NCBI GenBank assembly: GCA_016647705.1
Contig: CM028336.1
Coordinates: 12,346,880 to 12,410,879 of the forward strand
Source: Eucommia ulmoides
Lineage: Eukaryota; Streptophyta; Magnoliopsida; Garryales; Eucommiaceae
Direction of reading: 5' to 3'
Length of the DNA: 64,000 bases
In this document: one piece after another, positions 35,409 through 47,242 of the stretch
How positions within the stretch are numbered: position 1 is the stretch's first letter
Layout: each line of letters begins with the position of its first letter
The notes under the pieces: model-generated
Told to the model about the DNA's origin: nothing
What the model saw: the letters and a program-made list of their open reading frames with translations, nothing else
The model's database searches: none
Made by a program: the position numbers and the translations under genes

Positions 35409-36270
35409 TAAATCTCTGTTCGTTTGTTTCAAGATTGTAGAGATGAGATCGTGTCATTTCAAAAATGGAAATAAGTCTAAGGTTGTTGCAAAAGGAAAGG
35501 ATCGTTGCCAATGGGATGCCAAGGCTTGACGATGTTCCCTACATAGAGGGTCAAAAGCAAACTGATGAAATTCTTCAATGATAGATTTATGATTTCTGAC
35601 ACACAAGGCTAGATGATGATGAAAGTGGGAAAGGACCTTATATAATTGTATGGCATAAGGGCAAACCCTGAGCTCATAAGCAACTATGAAAAATCACATA
35701 AAATTGGGCTTTGGCATCAATCACTTGGCCATGCCCGCTTTTAGCATTTTTTTTTTTAAATAGTGAATCAAAAAATTGTTGAGAGTGCCTAAGGTAAGTA
35801 TGAAAAAGGAAGAATTTTTGGCCTCTATCATATCAAAAGGCAAATTAGAGCGTCGTAGGTAAATGTCAATTGTATCAGGATCACATGACTAATGGAGTTT
35901 ATTTACATGGATCTCATTCGTATAATGTCTAGATGAAAATGAATACATTTTGGTTATGGTGGATGACTTTTTAAGGTACACTTGGTTGACATTCTATAAT
36001 GAAAAAATAGATACATGAGCACTTATAGAGCATTTGTATCATCATCCATAATAAGAAGATAAGTACTATTGTCAGGATACATATATAGTGATCATTGTCA
36101 TGAATTTGACAATTCTAATTTTATGACAATGTGATGATTTGGGGATAAATCAAGAATTCTACGTAGAACGACATAATTAGAAGGAAGAATAGCACCCTTC
36201 AAGGGGTGGAAAAACTGATCGTTAATTATTGGGTAAAATACGTTCTTTTCAAAATTACAAGGACTAGTTA
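35409..36270 (+). mobile_element. Ty1/copia relic upstream of the intact HCS gene
   Basis: It is homologous to 7375-8280 and has the same pre-integrase and integrase phrases (LWHQSLGHARF near 35705). It is broken. It ends within about 100 bp of the first ligase codon, so the gene's proximal upstream region derives from a fossil element in both copies. Confidence 0.7.
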
Positions 36271-36366
36271 GACACCTACCCCATACTTTGAGGGTCAAAG
36301 TTGCAATTTTCTCAAACCAAACCACATCGGTTTCTCCGTCTACGGCTCCAACCCCAATTTCGCCGT

Positions 36367-39300
36367 ATGTCGTTGGCGAACTTCACCCGTTTTCTCTCTC
36401 CGCAAAGCTCCCTCCATTTTCTCTCTCTAAAAAACTCCATCTACTCAGCTCGAAGAAATCCCGCCGCTTACTCAACATCATTATCTGCATCAGGTAATTA
36501 CGAATTCGCATATTCAGCTATATTATATTCTCTTGTTCATTTTTTTTCCTTGTTTAGCAATGGAGTCGCATGCACCGTATAGTCTAGTACTCTGTGGAAA
36601 ATCATCGACTGAGAATGATTTGGCTGAGTCCTTGAAGAACAATAACACGCTCAAACACCGAGACGACACGGATTTTTCGGTCCTGTTACATTCCGAAATG
36701 GAAAATCACTTCGAGGGGAACTCTTTTCGTATCAGTTCTTACATGAATTCGCTTTCTACGACGAAATTCGGAAGATTCATGATTTACTCCCCTCGATTAC
36801 CTTCGACCCAAGACGTTGTTTCCGAGTAAGTATAAAAGTTTGGGTATCTATATGTTAATTATGGGTGCATTCATGCCCATATGCATGCTTATATACTTCA
36901 TTCAGAGACTGAATGTTATTTTTATGGCAGTAATTTTGTGGAGCTACCGATTGGTGCAGTGTGTTTGGCTGATATTCAATTGAAAGGGAGAGGTTTGGAC
37001 TATGTTTGATTTCTTAACCATATATTGTTTGAATTTGAGTCTTGCCAGCTTTGCAATTGGCATAAAAAATAAAAGCATGTAAAAATTTAAATGTGTTTGT
37101 TTAAGGATTCAACCCCGTGCTACGAAAAGCTGCTTTAAATGTTATGCAGTGGTAATGTATAAATTTGTTTCTGTGGTTTTACAGGCCGGTCGAAGAATCT
37201 GTGGGAATCTCCAATGGGTTGTCTTTTATTTTCATTTACCCTACAAATGGACAATGGACGAATTGTACCTCTTCTGCAATATGTCGTGTGTCTTGCTGTT
37301 ACAGAGGCAATTAAGCATCTTTGCCACAAAAATGTAAGTCTCTCCAAACGTGAAGAAATTTGAATATCTTCTAAACGAATGTGGGCTAAGTAGAAAACAT
37401 AACAATATAGGTTCAGCTTTTGATTTTATGAATTGGTTTTGGTACCATTGGTGGTAAAATTCTAGGTTGACTACTATAAGGTTGCGAGTTTGAATCTAGG
37501 AGCAACCACTTGTAATGGAAACTTAGGTCTAAATAAGGGAATAGAATATTTATTATTGTTGACCTTATGACAGTATCTTTGTCGTTCAGTTTGCTTGAAG
37601 ATATGTTTGGGACTTTGACTGTAACCACCTTTAGTGGGTGTTTGGGATTACTTCTGTGTTTGGGGAGGCAATATGATGTATTGCCTTCATTAGTAATTTT
37701 TTTTTTATTAATTTCAAAATTTAATTTTCTTATTAAGAGTTTTTTTAGAAGTAATTTAGTTAATTTAGAGTCATATTAGGATACAACAATAGGTAGAGTT
37801 AATTTTAGAATGGTTTTCCTTAATTATAGGAACTAGTATTGGTATAGGTAGTTTCCTAATTTAGTTTTCTTGTTCAACAAGGCTAGGGTTCCTAGGGTTA
37901 GGTTTATTGCCTATAAATTGTTCTTGTGGGCCTCTTGGTCAATAGAACTATTATTCAATTATTCAAGAATAATATAACTTTGAGATTCTCTCTCGTGATT
38001 CAAGGGCCCCCCTTGTTTGCTAGAATACTTGTAGCTTTTTTCCGTTCATTAGAACAATATCTCGTCTTTTAACTGATATTCTGTTATGCCCAGTTGGTAT
38101 CATTGCTTTGACGTACCCTAACATGATGACTAACAAACGTGACGGTGACACTCCAATTCTTCGTGTTACCTCTAAGTATGTGTTTTATTTATCAACACTC
38201 CAATTCTTCGTGTTTGTCACTGAATCATCTCCGTGATCGATATTTTTCATCAATTTTGTCCATGTTTGATATTTCTTCTTCATATAATCCCATTAATTTA
38301 TCATTTGTTTTTTATTCAGAATTTTTTTTTTTTTTTCTTGGCAATCTTCTTCCCTATACTATCCTAGGATTCTTTCCTAAGACTCCAAGTAGATTTCTTG
38401 TTTTGATTCGCCTCTTCAAGACAAACCAAGGGAAAATTTATATAGATCTGGATCCTTCTAATTAGCTCTGCTAGCATTGTTTGGTGACATACCTACAGCT
38501 ATATGAGAAGAGACACATATAACAAATATAGGCAACAAGGTTATTGCTAATCACAACATGTAATCGCAGGTAAAGATGTAAGCAAACATATGATTGGATG
38601 ATTACATACTATTCCTTAGTATTTGATCTACAATCTTCAATCATTGCCACTTTAAAGCTTCAACACAAGTCTTATTTGAATGGAATGGAAAAATGTGTTG
38701 TGTTATGTAGTATTTACGATAATCAATTTATCCAAGCATTGACAAACTGAACAAATATATAAGCTACGGGACAAGGAAAAAAAAATCCAAAGAAATCGCA
38801 TGAACATTGCAAAATTAAGAAGAATTATCAAGTTGTTTATGAAGTTGTTTTTAAATCACTAATTCACAGCTCATCCCAGCAAATTCCACAAATATATATA
38901 TACATATATACATAGTAACACGAAACAACAAACATATTATCAATTTCACCGTACAAAGAAAACTAATAAGAACTCACCTGCATAAATTCTATGCCACCAC
39001 TAGAAGGGTTTCACTCGGTAAAATCGGGCTACAACTTCAAACAACAATAACAATATGTTGTTCTTACTTTGACAATCACCTAGAAATTTCAAGTAGAACG
39101 AGCCATCAGGGGTTCATTCTTTAATCAACAGAAACGAAAAATAGATTAGGTAAAGAGGAAAAAAAAGCAGAATCAGATTATCAAGATGCTGAGTATCTAT
39201 CTATTATTCTAAACCATCAAAATCCAAACAAGATTATTTATTATTCTCAAGGATTAGATCGCGAAATCGAAATCGATTTTCACCAAATCTGAAATCGACA

Positions 39301-42300
39301 TCGGAAACCAAATTCATTTTTAAGGAAATCAATTGCAGAAATCGGAAATCGAAATGAAACTTCTTCACAGACAAAAATCAAAACGGAAATCGGGAATCAA
39401 TAAGTGATGCTAATTACAATTGTCAAACAAGCTTAATTAAATAACTGCTCACTATAATCTGTTTTAAGTACTTAATTGCGTTATCAAACACGGCCTTGAT
39501 GTTTTAATTTAAGTTGAATAAAGGACAAACAAAAAAATTCTGTAACTTTACCTCTCTTCTTTCCTTATGGCATTGGGATAACTAAAAACCACATTTGTTT
39601 AAATTTTTAATTAATTTTTTATCCAATATTTATATTGAGGCATTAAGAAGCGGAGCCTTGGTATAATGGTTAAGGTTGTTGCCATGTGACCTGGAGGTCA
39701 CAGGTTCGAGTAGTGGAAACAGTCTCTTGCAGAAAAAGGAAGATAAAGCTGCGTATAGGGATGGTCATGGGCTTGGGGGCCCGCCCAGCCCGAACGGCCC
39801 GGCCCTATTTTTTTAGGGCTTGGACTTAGAGTTTAAGCCCACGGGCCGGGCCAGGGCCTAGGTATTAGGGCCCGATCAAAATTAGGGCCGGGCTTGGGCA
39901 AGATTAAAATTTTTTAGGGCCGGCCCGGCCCGGCCCGAAGGATATTTAAAAAAATAAAAAAAATATATATATACACGTTATAATACAACCATAATATTTG
40001 AAATATTAATTTTATTTAAAAATTGTAATTTTAATATTTCTTGTTGGTTTAGTTTGTTTGGAATATTGATTTACCTTTAAAAATTGCAATTTTAATATTT
40101 TTTATTGGTTTGGTGTTAAATTTTTTGTATTTATTTTTGAAATTTAAAAAAAAAAAAAATAGGGCTGGGGGCCCGTGGGCTGGGCTTTGTGCTTAAAATT
40201 TTCTTATAGGGCCGGGCTTGGGCATAGAATTAAGGCCCGATCACCGGGCCGGGCCGGGCTAGGGCCCAACATTTTTTTGTAATACACTAGTCTAAGCCCG
40301 GCCCGAACCCGGCCCGGCCCGGCCCATGACCATCCCTAGCTGCGTACAATAAACCTAAGTGGTCCAACCCTTTTTTGGACCTCGTGCATAGCGGGAGCTT
40401 TGTAACACTGAACTGCCCTTTAATTATATTGAGGCATTAAGGACATGCATGATGGAATATTCTAGTGTTGCAAACAATAGGAGGTGATACATGTGCTTTT
40501 CCAATTAAAATATGTTTACAAGGTTGCCATTAACTCATTAAGTCCTTGCCTCTTTATTTTTGTGATGGACGAATTTACAAATGATATACCTGATGGATGA
40601 ATTTAGTGTTTGAAGGATGAGTTTCACATATGGCTTTACTCATTGGAAAATTCTGGTGAACAGATGATTCTTGCCATTTCCAAAGAACATCCACAGGTTG
40701 ATCTCATGTATTTGAGAGTTTAGCATCCAATTGGATTGAGCAATATCTTCCTGTCATATGTTGGTGACAGGAAATAGATTGTGTTTGTTAGCTACCTAGT
40801 TGAATATTAGTTTGGAATAAGCTAAAAAAAAAGTCATCAGAACTATTGGATTTCGTAATATTTTTTGAAGGAAATACTTTTGTTCTCAGATCATCTAGAG
40901 CAATTGGAATTTCTGATATTTTAGTATCTTAATTCATATTTAATTTTTAGTTATAAAAAATGCTATGTTTAACTGTCAAATTTGGATCTTGTTTTCATGC
41001 ATAAAGTAATCTATTTCAGGGAATACCTCCTCTTGATGTTAGAATAAAGTGGCCAAACGATCTGTACTTAGACGGCCTTAAAGTTGGAGGCATTTTGTGC
41101 ACATCAACGTATAAATCGATGAAGTTTAATGTCAGTGCTGGTAAATGGTCTTATTCTTTTGGTCATCATGTGCACATCTCAACTAACATTTTTTTTTCTT
41201 TGTATGTGTGCATGCGCAAATTGAAATCGGTAAAATGTTTCTTTTGTGTTTTTTTGCTTGTACCTTTTAATAGTTTTTCTTTTTTTCCCCGTAATTCTAG
41301 CCATTGATTATATCCGAGAACAAGGAACTTCTCTCTGTGCATATAATTCTGCAGACGTGATTGTTAGATTGGTTAATATTAGTTTAGTTACACATGAGGT
41401 CCTTTAATCTGTCCATATTTTTCAAGCTTATATTGTTTAGCTTCATCATGTTTTTTAACTCTTTCCTTTTCTTGCAGGGATAGGTTTGAACGTTGATAAT
41501 GACAAACCAACCACATGCTTGAATGCAATTTTACGAAAATTGATTCCTGTTGGTTACCAGCTACAAAGAGAAGACATTGTTGCAGCCTTCTTCAACAAAT
41601 TTGAAAGTTTTTTTGATATTTTTATAAATGAAGGTAACGATTGTGCTAGACACATTTAATATTACTTTAGTTCTCAAACATGCAGTTTTCTTCTTCATGC
41701 TAATGACGCTAATTCTTTTTTTTTTTTTTTTTTTTTAACCTTTCTCCATGTTCAAGTCACTTTTTAATACTTCTCATGCATTGAATGCCTTATTTGTGTA
41801 AGGTTAATTTTTCCCTTCATATTTCTCATGAATTCCCCTTGCGTCCCTAGCCTAGAGAAAAAATAACATAATGCAAAAAGGATAACCTACATGAGTAGGT
41901 GGAAGAAGGGGAATTCAAAGATGGGTACCTTTTGCCACAAATTTTTTCATCTGTATTCCTACCGTTGAATCTCACATTGCCCTTTTGAGTTTCTCAAACT
42001 AGTCAATATATAAAAGAAGCTACTCCACGTATTGCCATATGGTTTTAGGTTGGAACCTTCTAGCATGGTATCAAAGGTAGGTTTGGGAAGTGTCGGTTGT
42101 TTGTCCTCGATTCGTTTGGCTTCTCTCTTCTGTCTTATGATTTTTGTCTCTCTTCTATCTTTTGATGACTGTTAATTGCACCACATGCAAGATGGGACTG
42201 CATGTAAGGGTGCGTGTTGAATCCCACATCGCTTTTGCGAGGTTTCTCTATATACGGAAGGAGCTAATCCACCTATCGACATGTGGTTTTAATTTGGAAA

Positions 42301-45300
42301 CTCCTAATAGTTACTAATTTGACTTACCTTGGCCTGCCAATTAGCATGCAGCTTGCTCAAAGATTTACTATTATTTTTTCCCATTTACTAAACATCATTT
42401 GGGAATGATAAAGAAATGGGCATTTATTAAGAATAAGCTGAAACAGCGAAGTATAGTTTAGTTATCGTCCTTATCTGGGAAAAAAGAATCACAAGAACAA
42501 TACATTTGCAAAATAAAATGAACAAGCTCCAAATCTAGTACCATCAACCAATCAAAACTGGGTTCCCAAAATTTCATCTCGGAGAAATGTAAAAGATAAA
42601 TTTGTGCCATATATTTACCTTGTCCTCCAATCTCTTGAAAGATCTCATCATTCCTAAAATAGAACAATCAAGAACATGATGTTCCATATATCAATAAAAT
42701 TTTTGGAAGGTCATTCTAAGGCAAGTGTATATGATGTTGATCAAAAGGACTTGCATTTTCAGTATTACAGTTTGAGGAAGAATAATGCATATTGCTGACT
42801 TGTCATGCAGGATTTCAACCTCTTGAAGAGTTGTACTACAAGACTTGGCTACATAGGTAACAACCAAAATTTCTAAGTGCCGGTTTGGTTGTTTAAATTA
42901 TCCTATTCTATGAGTTATCTTATTTTGGATGAATTGATTTGTATATTTCTCCATCTACCTCTAATTTAATCACTTTTACATATTGTATGTTCGAACAAAG
43001 AAACATGCATTTGTTTTAGTTTAGTTAAATTTTCAAGCTATATTATGTACTTACATTACACGAGAAAATATCTTTTGAGCTAAATGTAAAATAATTAGCT
43101 GGCTAATATAGGTGTTCTTAATTCTTACAACCAAACACCAAATTATAACAATTATAAATTGACTAATTGAAAAATAGTACAATTTGCGAATTGAAGGACA
43201 ACCAAACATGCCCTGATTATGTTATTTTACTCCGTCTATGTCACATAGGCTTTCCTTAAATGCATGAAGCATCCATATTGGACACAACACCTGGTGTGCC
43301 CACACTTGATACTATGCTTTCTATTTTATCTAAAATGGCCATGTTACCCCTAGTAATTTGGGAAGAGTGCTCTGGGGAAGTTATGTTCAACCATGTCCTA
43401 GTGGCCTAGTTGAAATAGTAAAATATACTTAATATCATGCACCCTTTTTTTTATACTTGAGAGTGTAGAAGGATTCAATATTCCGTTTAATTTTTTCTTA
43501 GATACAGTTTCATGAAAGGTTTAAATATTATTTTGACGAGAAGTTGGGGTCTGTGGTTTACAAGTGTTTTTCACAGATTGTAAAATTGTTTTTAGCTTCT
43601 GTTCAAATAAATTCCTTCTCTCAACAAAACCTATGTCCAGAAACTCAATTATTGACAATTGTCTAGGATTGATAGAGAGCAGTTTTAATATCTTATAAAC
43701 CAAACAGCTTATTGATTTCCAACATTATAGACAAATCCAAAATTGAAAGAAATTATCCTAATGTATCTTTACCTGATGTTTGGGTTCTTATTATGACTCC
43801 ATGTTGCTACATTCATGCAGTGGACAGAGAGTCACTGTGCAGGAAATGAATGAGAATCAGGATCAGTCGGTGGAAACTATAGTATGTATTAAGGTGCGCT
43901 ATTTACACTAGTTGTTGACTTGTTGACTTGCAAATAAATTTATTTCTTACAAAGCTTTGAAATCCTATACCGTATCTTCATTACTTACGTCATAAGGGAA
44001 GGGTGGGGTGGGGTTTGGAGGGGGTATTGTTGATACAAACTTAGGGCCTGTTTACAACTAAAATGTTTACCATTTTATGAATTATGTTATTTTCGATGAA
44101 TTGATTTGTATATTTCTCCATTTACTAATGATTTAAATCAAATTTACTTATTGTTTGCTTGAACAAAGAAATACATAGTAGTTTTAAATTTATTAGACTT
44201 TAAGCTGTGTTATACTCCAATGACGCGAGAATATAGTATCTGAACTAGAACTAAAATGGTTAGGTAGCCAATTTAAATGTGTAATTTTTACACCCAAACA
44301 CTAAACTATAACAATTCTGAAATGTACTAATTAAAAAATAATACAATTTGTGAATTGAATGACAACCAAACGGGCCCTTAGAGGTTTCAGTCGGTGAATT
44401 GTAACAATTTAGACCACTGTTTGGGACAATCACTGCTCAGAAAAGATCAATCTGTATGCGAGCACCTTTAGTTGTAGTTTATTTGTTCCTGAAGTTCAGA
44501 TTTCGTGGATTTTAAGATTGGTTATTCTCTATATGGAGTTATCCATTGCTGATTTGGCACTGGTAGAAACTAGTTGCAATATCCTGAACAACTCTAGAAG
44601 ATCGTTTGAGAATTTTGACAAAGTAACGGGAAAGAAAAAAGTATTGCCAAAATGACTTAAGAATAGGATTGCGATGTTTCCTTGTGTGATTTGAGGTCAT
44701 CTTTGTTATCAAATGTTATTTTGTAATCATGTTTTGCTTGACTGAGCCAAGAATTGTGTAAAGTTTTTTTTTCCTTGGTTATAAGTACTGACATATATAT
44801 CTCTTTTTCAAAGAGAATTATTAGAAGAGAACGAATACGAGCATTTGAGAGTGTGTCTTGGGTACAATGATAAGGTTACTTCATTGTGATTTGGAGGTCT
44901 CGGGTTCAAATCTTGGAAACGGTTTCTTTGTATACAGAGGTAAGACTGCGTATGTCCGATCCTTCCCAAATCCTGCAATGGTGGGAGCCTTTATGCACTG
45001 AGCTGCCCTAAAGAATACGAGCATAGAGGCCCTAACAAAATCAAAGGCCTCAAGCCAAGCAACACAATCGAACAACAAAAAGAAACCAATAAAGTAACAG
45101 CCAAGAGAGACAATAAAAGAGAAGTTGGTGTAGGACCTACATTTGAATTCAAAATAAACAATAGAAATGATTATACAGGGGAGGCTAGAGATAATTTTAA
45201 GAAGCAAAAGTTTAGGAGAGAAATTAGAAATTACAATAATGAAAATAAATATAAAATATTTTTCTATCTCAGAGTTTTCTGATTCTTCAAGCTAGTCTTG

Positions 45301-47242
45301 ATCTACGCCATAAGGGCATTAGTATGATCCCCATGAGAAGTACGATTTGCATTTGGCTGTAAATATAGAGAATTGTACTATGGACTAGATTTCGATTTGC
45401 ATCATAGGGTGTTAGTCTTTCCTCATTTTCTTGTTTTATGCAGTTCGGAAGCTTAGCTTAGCTATACGAGATAATTGCTTGTCAAGTTACAGATGCAAGG
45501 ACTTTAGGCAATGGATATAAATTTTTTTTTCCTTCTAGAAAGAGAAATTATCCCTTATTTTCAGGGCTTAACTCCCACGGGGCACTTACTAGCTGTCGGT
45601 GAAGATGGTCGCATGTGTGAGCTTCATCCAGATGGCAATAGGTATCATATTGTCTTATACTTTCAATTAGTACATTTGCTGTGTGTATGTACAATTATCA
45701 TGTGATTCTAGTATTGCCATGGTACTTTTCATACTATTCATGCGGCATATGAAGCATGTATACTCCAATTTCCCCATGAATAAAGCATATGATTTGGTTT
45801 GATTATTTGTTTAGTAAAACTAATTTGCTTAAACTACTTAAAAACACCAAAGCTGTTCTTGAAATAAAATAAAATAAAAATTTATAAAAATGGAAATAAG
45901 TTTAGAATTTGTGCAGCATTAGGTTTTGTTTTGTTTTCAAATTTTTTTTAAATACAACAAATAGTATTTCCGTGTGTAGTTTTCTGTAAAAGAAAATATG
46001 TTTGAGGAGATTTTATAAATAGGGTTTTGGGTAAACGGCAAGAAATAATTTTGCAGTCGCAAGCCATATGGCCCTAAAACTTGAAACAATACCCATACAG
46101 ATGCTACTAGGAAAGAATGCATGGTGCTTAACTTCCTTTTTCTGTCTTTTCACTACCCGCTTAACTGATATTTTGGTATAATTTATGCCTTCAACTTGCA
46201 AAAAAGTACTCATTTGGTGTAAAAATATTGTGCAAGCTGATGCTTTCTTGCCTACTCTACGAGAGTCTCCCTTTCTTCAGTTTATGTTGCGGTTTTGCAC
46301 TTTGCACCCCTGAAGTTTTGGATGAATCCCACTTTAGCCCCCTGACTTTTAATTTGAACATATTAAACCTTGAAGTATCCAAATCATGTCAAGTTAGTCC
46401 AAATTGGTAATTCCGTCATTTTTTATGACGGAAATCAGCCACGTGTCAAACATGGATTCACCCACGTGGGTGAATTCTGTCATAAAAAGGACTGACTAGA
46501 CACGATTTAGATACTTCAAAATCTGATGTGTTCAAATTGAAAGGACAAGGGCTAAAATGTGACACCTCTGAAACTTCAGGGGTGCAAGGTACAAAAAGCT
46601 CTTTTATATTTATCTGCTTGTAGTTGTAGGTATATATACCCTTCTCTCCTCACAAAGCATCTGCAAATTTTAATGTTACATTCCACTAATTAAGGCTTTT
46701 AACTTTTGGGTGCCCGTTTTTGTAGTAATCCCTTTTTTACTTCCCACCTCTTTTTTTTTTTTTTTTTTTTTTCAGATCATTACCCCTATGGTTGAATTTC
46801 ACCAAATTCATTGAAAATCTTTGTTGAATAAACCATTTCTCTTGTTTAAAACCAACACTTTACATACCGGTTGGATATAATTAATCCGGTATTTAGGCGA
46901 AAAAAAGGGAAGAAAAAATCTAGAGAGGTGAAGTTGATATTAGCCAAAATAGTCAACGGAGCTTAATTTTCAGAGAAGATTAACGGGTAAAAATAAGATA
47001 AGTCATAGAGGGAGAAATTTTGGGTCATTGATTCAACTCGTTTCATTTATGATTTGTTACCCCCTTTTTTTTTTTTTTTTCGAGAGTGTTGGATTCAATA
47101 ATTGAAGTCGTTTGATGAACGAGATTTATTACAAATTTTTTTATGTTTTTAGCCTTTCGTTGTCTTATTAATGGTATTATTAATTTTAATGTGGCGCAGT
47201 TTTGACTTCTTGAAAGGATTAGTAAGAAGAAAACTTGGTTGA
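36367..47242 (+). CDS. HCS1: Biotin-protein ligase (holocarboxylase synthetase), intact
   Basis: It attaches biotin to carboxylases (acetyl-CoA and methylcrotonyl-CoA carboxylase) by way of biotinyl-AMP. Exons: 36367-36493, 36558-36825, 36931-36992, 37185-37333, 41020-41140, 41478-41633, 42811-42856, 43821-43881, 45565-45641, 47200-47242. All introns are GT-AG and phases match, giving 369 residues; as I recall, the Arabidopsis protein is about 367. Motifs: KGRGRSKNLWESP (150-162), IKWPNDLY (211-218), KVGGIL (223-228), GIGLNVDN (243-250), then the small C-terminal domain ending FKGLVRRK-like (FLKGLVRRKLG). Residues 1-43 are Ser/Arg-rich and acid-poor, like a plastid transit peptide. Met44 starts MESHAPYSLVLCGKSS, the cytosolic start known in the family. 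A Gln expected before GLTPTG at the exon 8/9 join is absent. Intron 4 (3.7 kb) and others are full of transposons. Confidence 0.96.
36494..36557 (+). promoter_or_regulatory. Intron 1, between the two candidate start codons; retention would stay open
   Basis: This 64-bp intron separates ATG 36367 (plastid leader) from ATG 36560 (cytosolic start). If it is not spliced, the first frame reads through it and stops at 36580-36582. That gives a 71-codon ORF overlapping ATG 36560 by about 23 bases in another frame. Retention would therefore turn the transit-peptide frame into an upstream ORF. Start choice controlled by an upstream ORF is described for Arabidopsis HCS1; its use here is inference. Confidence 0.5.
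37440..38130 (+). mobile_element. Copia-LTR-like and SINE-like relics in HCS intron 4
   Basis: It carries GCGAGTTTGAATCTAGG (box-B-like) near 37488. An LTR-like 3' part follows with CCTATAAATTG near 37911 and TTGGTATCATTGC near 38094, resembling a decayed primer-binding site. It matches 9365-10100 in the left copy. The short open frames here are not genes. Confidence 0.4.
39648..40424 (+). mobile_element. Au-type SINE, split by a hAT MITE
   Basis: The head AGCGGAGCCTTGGTATAATG with box B GGTTCGAG (39703) and the tail words GCTGCGTACAATA and GCATAGCGGGAGC are those of plant Au SINEs. An exact 17-bp duplication flanks it (39631-39647 and 40425-40441). The left gene copy has the single uninterrupted site near 16180-16200, so insertion followed the gene duplication. 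Without the MITE the body is about 190 bp, the usual Au length. Confidence 0.93.
39756..40338. mobile_element. hAT-type MITE with GGCCCGG-rich foldback ends
   Basis: The ends are TAGGGATGGTCATGGGC and its inverse. An exact 8-bp TSD, GCTGCGTA, lies at 39748-39755 and 40339-40346. Long GC-rich arms made of GGCCCGG/CCGGGCC words surround an AT-rich centre. It is 583 bp and non-coding, and sits inside the SINE. Confidence 0.93.
41955..42310 (+). mobile_element. TRIM-like element in HCS intron 6
   Basis: It is the paralogue of 19999-20335. A short LTR beginning GTTGAATCTCACATTGC is followed by TGGTATCAAAGG (near 42066). The second LTR begins TGTTGAATCCCACATCGC near 42215. Confidence 0.65.
42877..43213. 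mobile_element. Tourist-like MITE in HCS intron 7
   Basis: It begins just after exon 7, with GTGCCGGTTTGGTTG on the left and CAACCAAACATGCCC on the right. It is the paralogue of 20921-21257. Confidence 0.7.
44044..44377. mobile_element. Tourist-like MITE in HCS intron 8
   Basis: The left end is GGGCCTGTTT and the right end AAACGGGCCC. TTA flanks it at 44041-44043 and 44378-44380, the PIF/Harbinger type of TSD. It is AT-rich and non-coding. Part of it is still visible in the left copy at 34487-34670. Confidence 0.82.
44845..45012 (+). mobile_element. Au-like SINE in HCS intron 8
   Basis: GTGTCTTGGGTACAATGATA (box A region) is followed by GGGTTCAAATC (box B) and AGACTGCGTATGTCCGA, with the tail GCACTGAGCTGCCCT. 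GAATACGAGCAT flanks it exactly at 44833-44844 and 45013-45024. Confidence 0.9.
46297..46592. mobile_element. MITE with CACGTG boxes in HCS intron 9
   Basis: The terminal repeats are GCACTTTGCACCCCTGAAG and, inverted at the right, GTACCTTGCACCCCTGAAG. The arms stay alike for more than 100 bp. Two CACGTG-type words lie at the centre (about 46440-46468). No clear TSD is seen, so the superfamily is open. Confidence 0.65.

Noticed and set aside
37149-37347. Frames at 37149-37337 (+) and 37135-37347 (-) as small genes
   Set aside because: They are shadows of HCS exon 4 (37185-37333), whose true frame is fixed by the splice phases and the WESP-type motif.
39648-39715. A tRNA gene, from the box A and box B sequence
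   Set aside because: It is the tRNA-like head of an Au SINE with a flanking 17-bp duplication; no cloverleaf acceptor pairing is apparent.
45511-45705. 64-codon frame containing GLTPTGHLLAVGEDGR as a separate small gene
   Set aside because: It is HCS exon 9 (45565-45641) plus flanking intron sequence.
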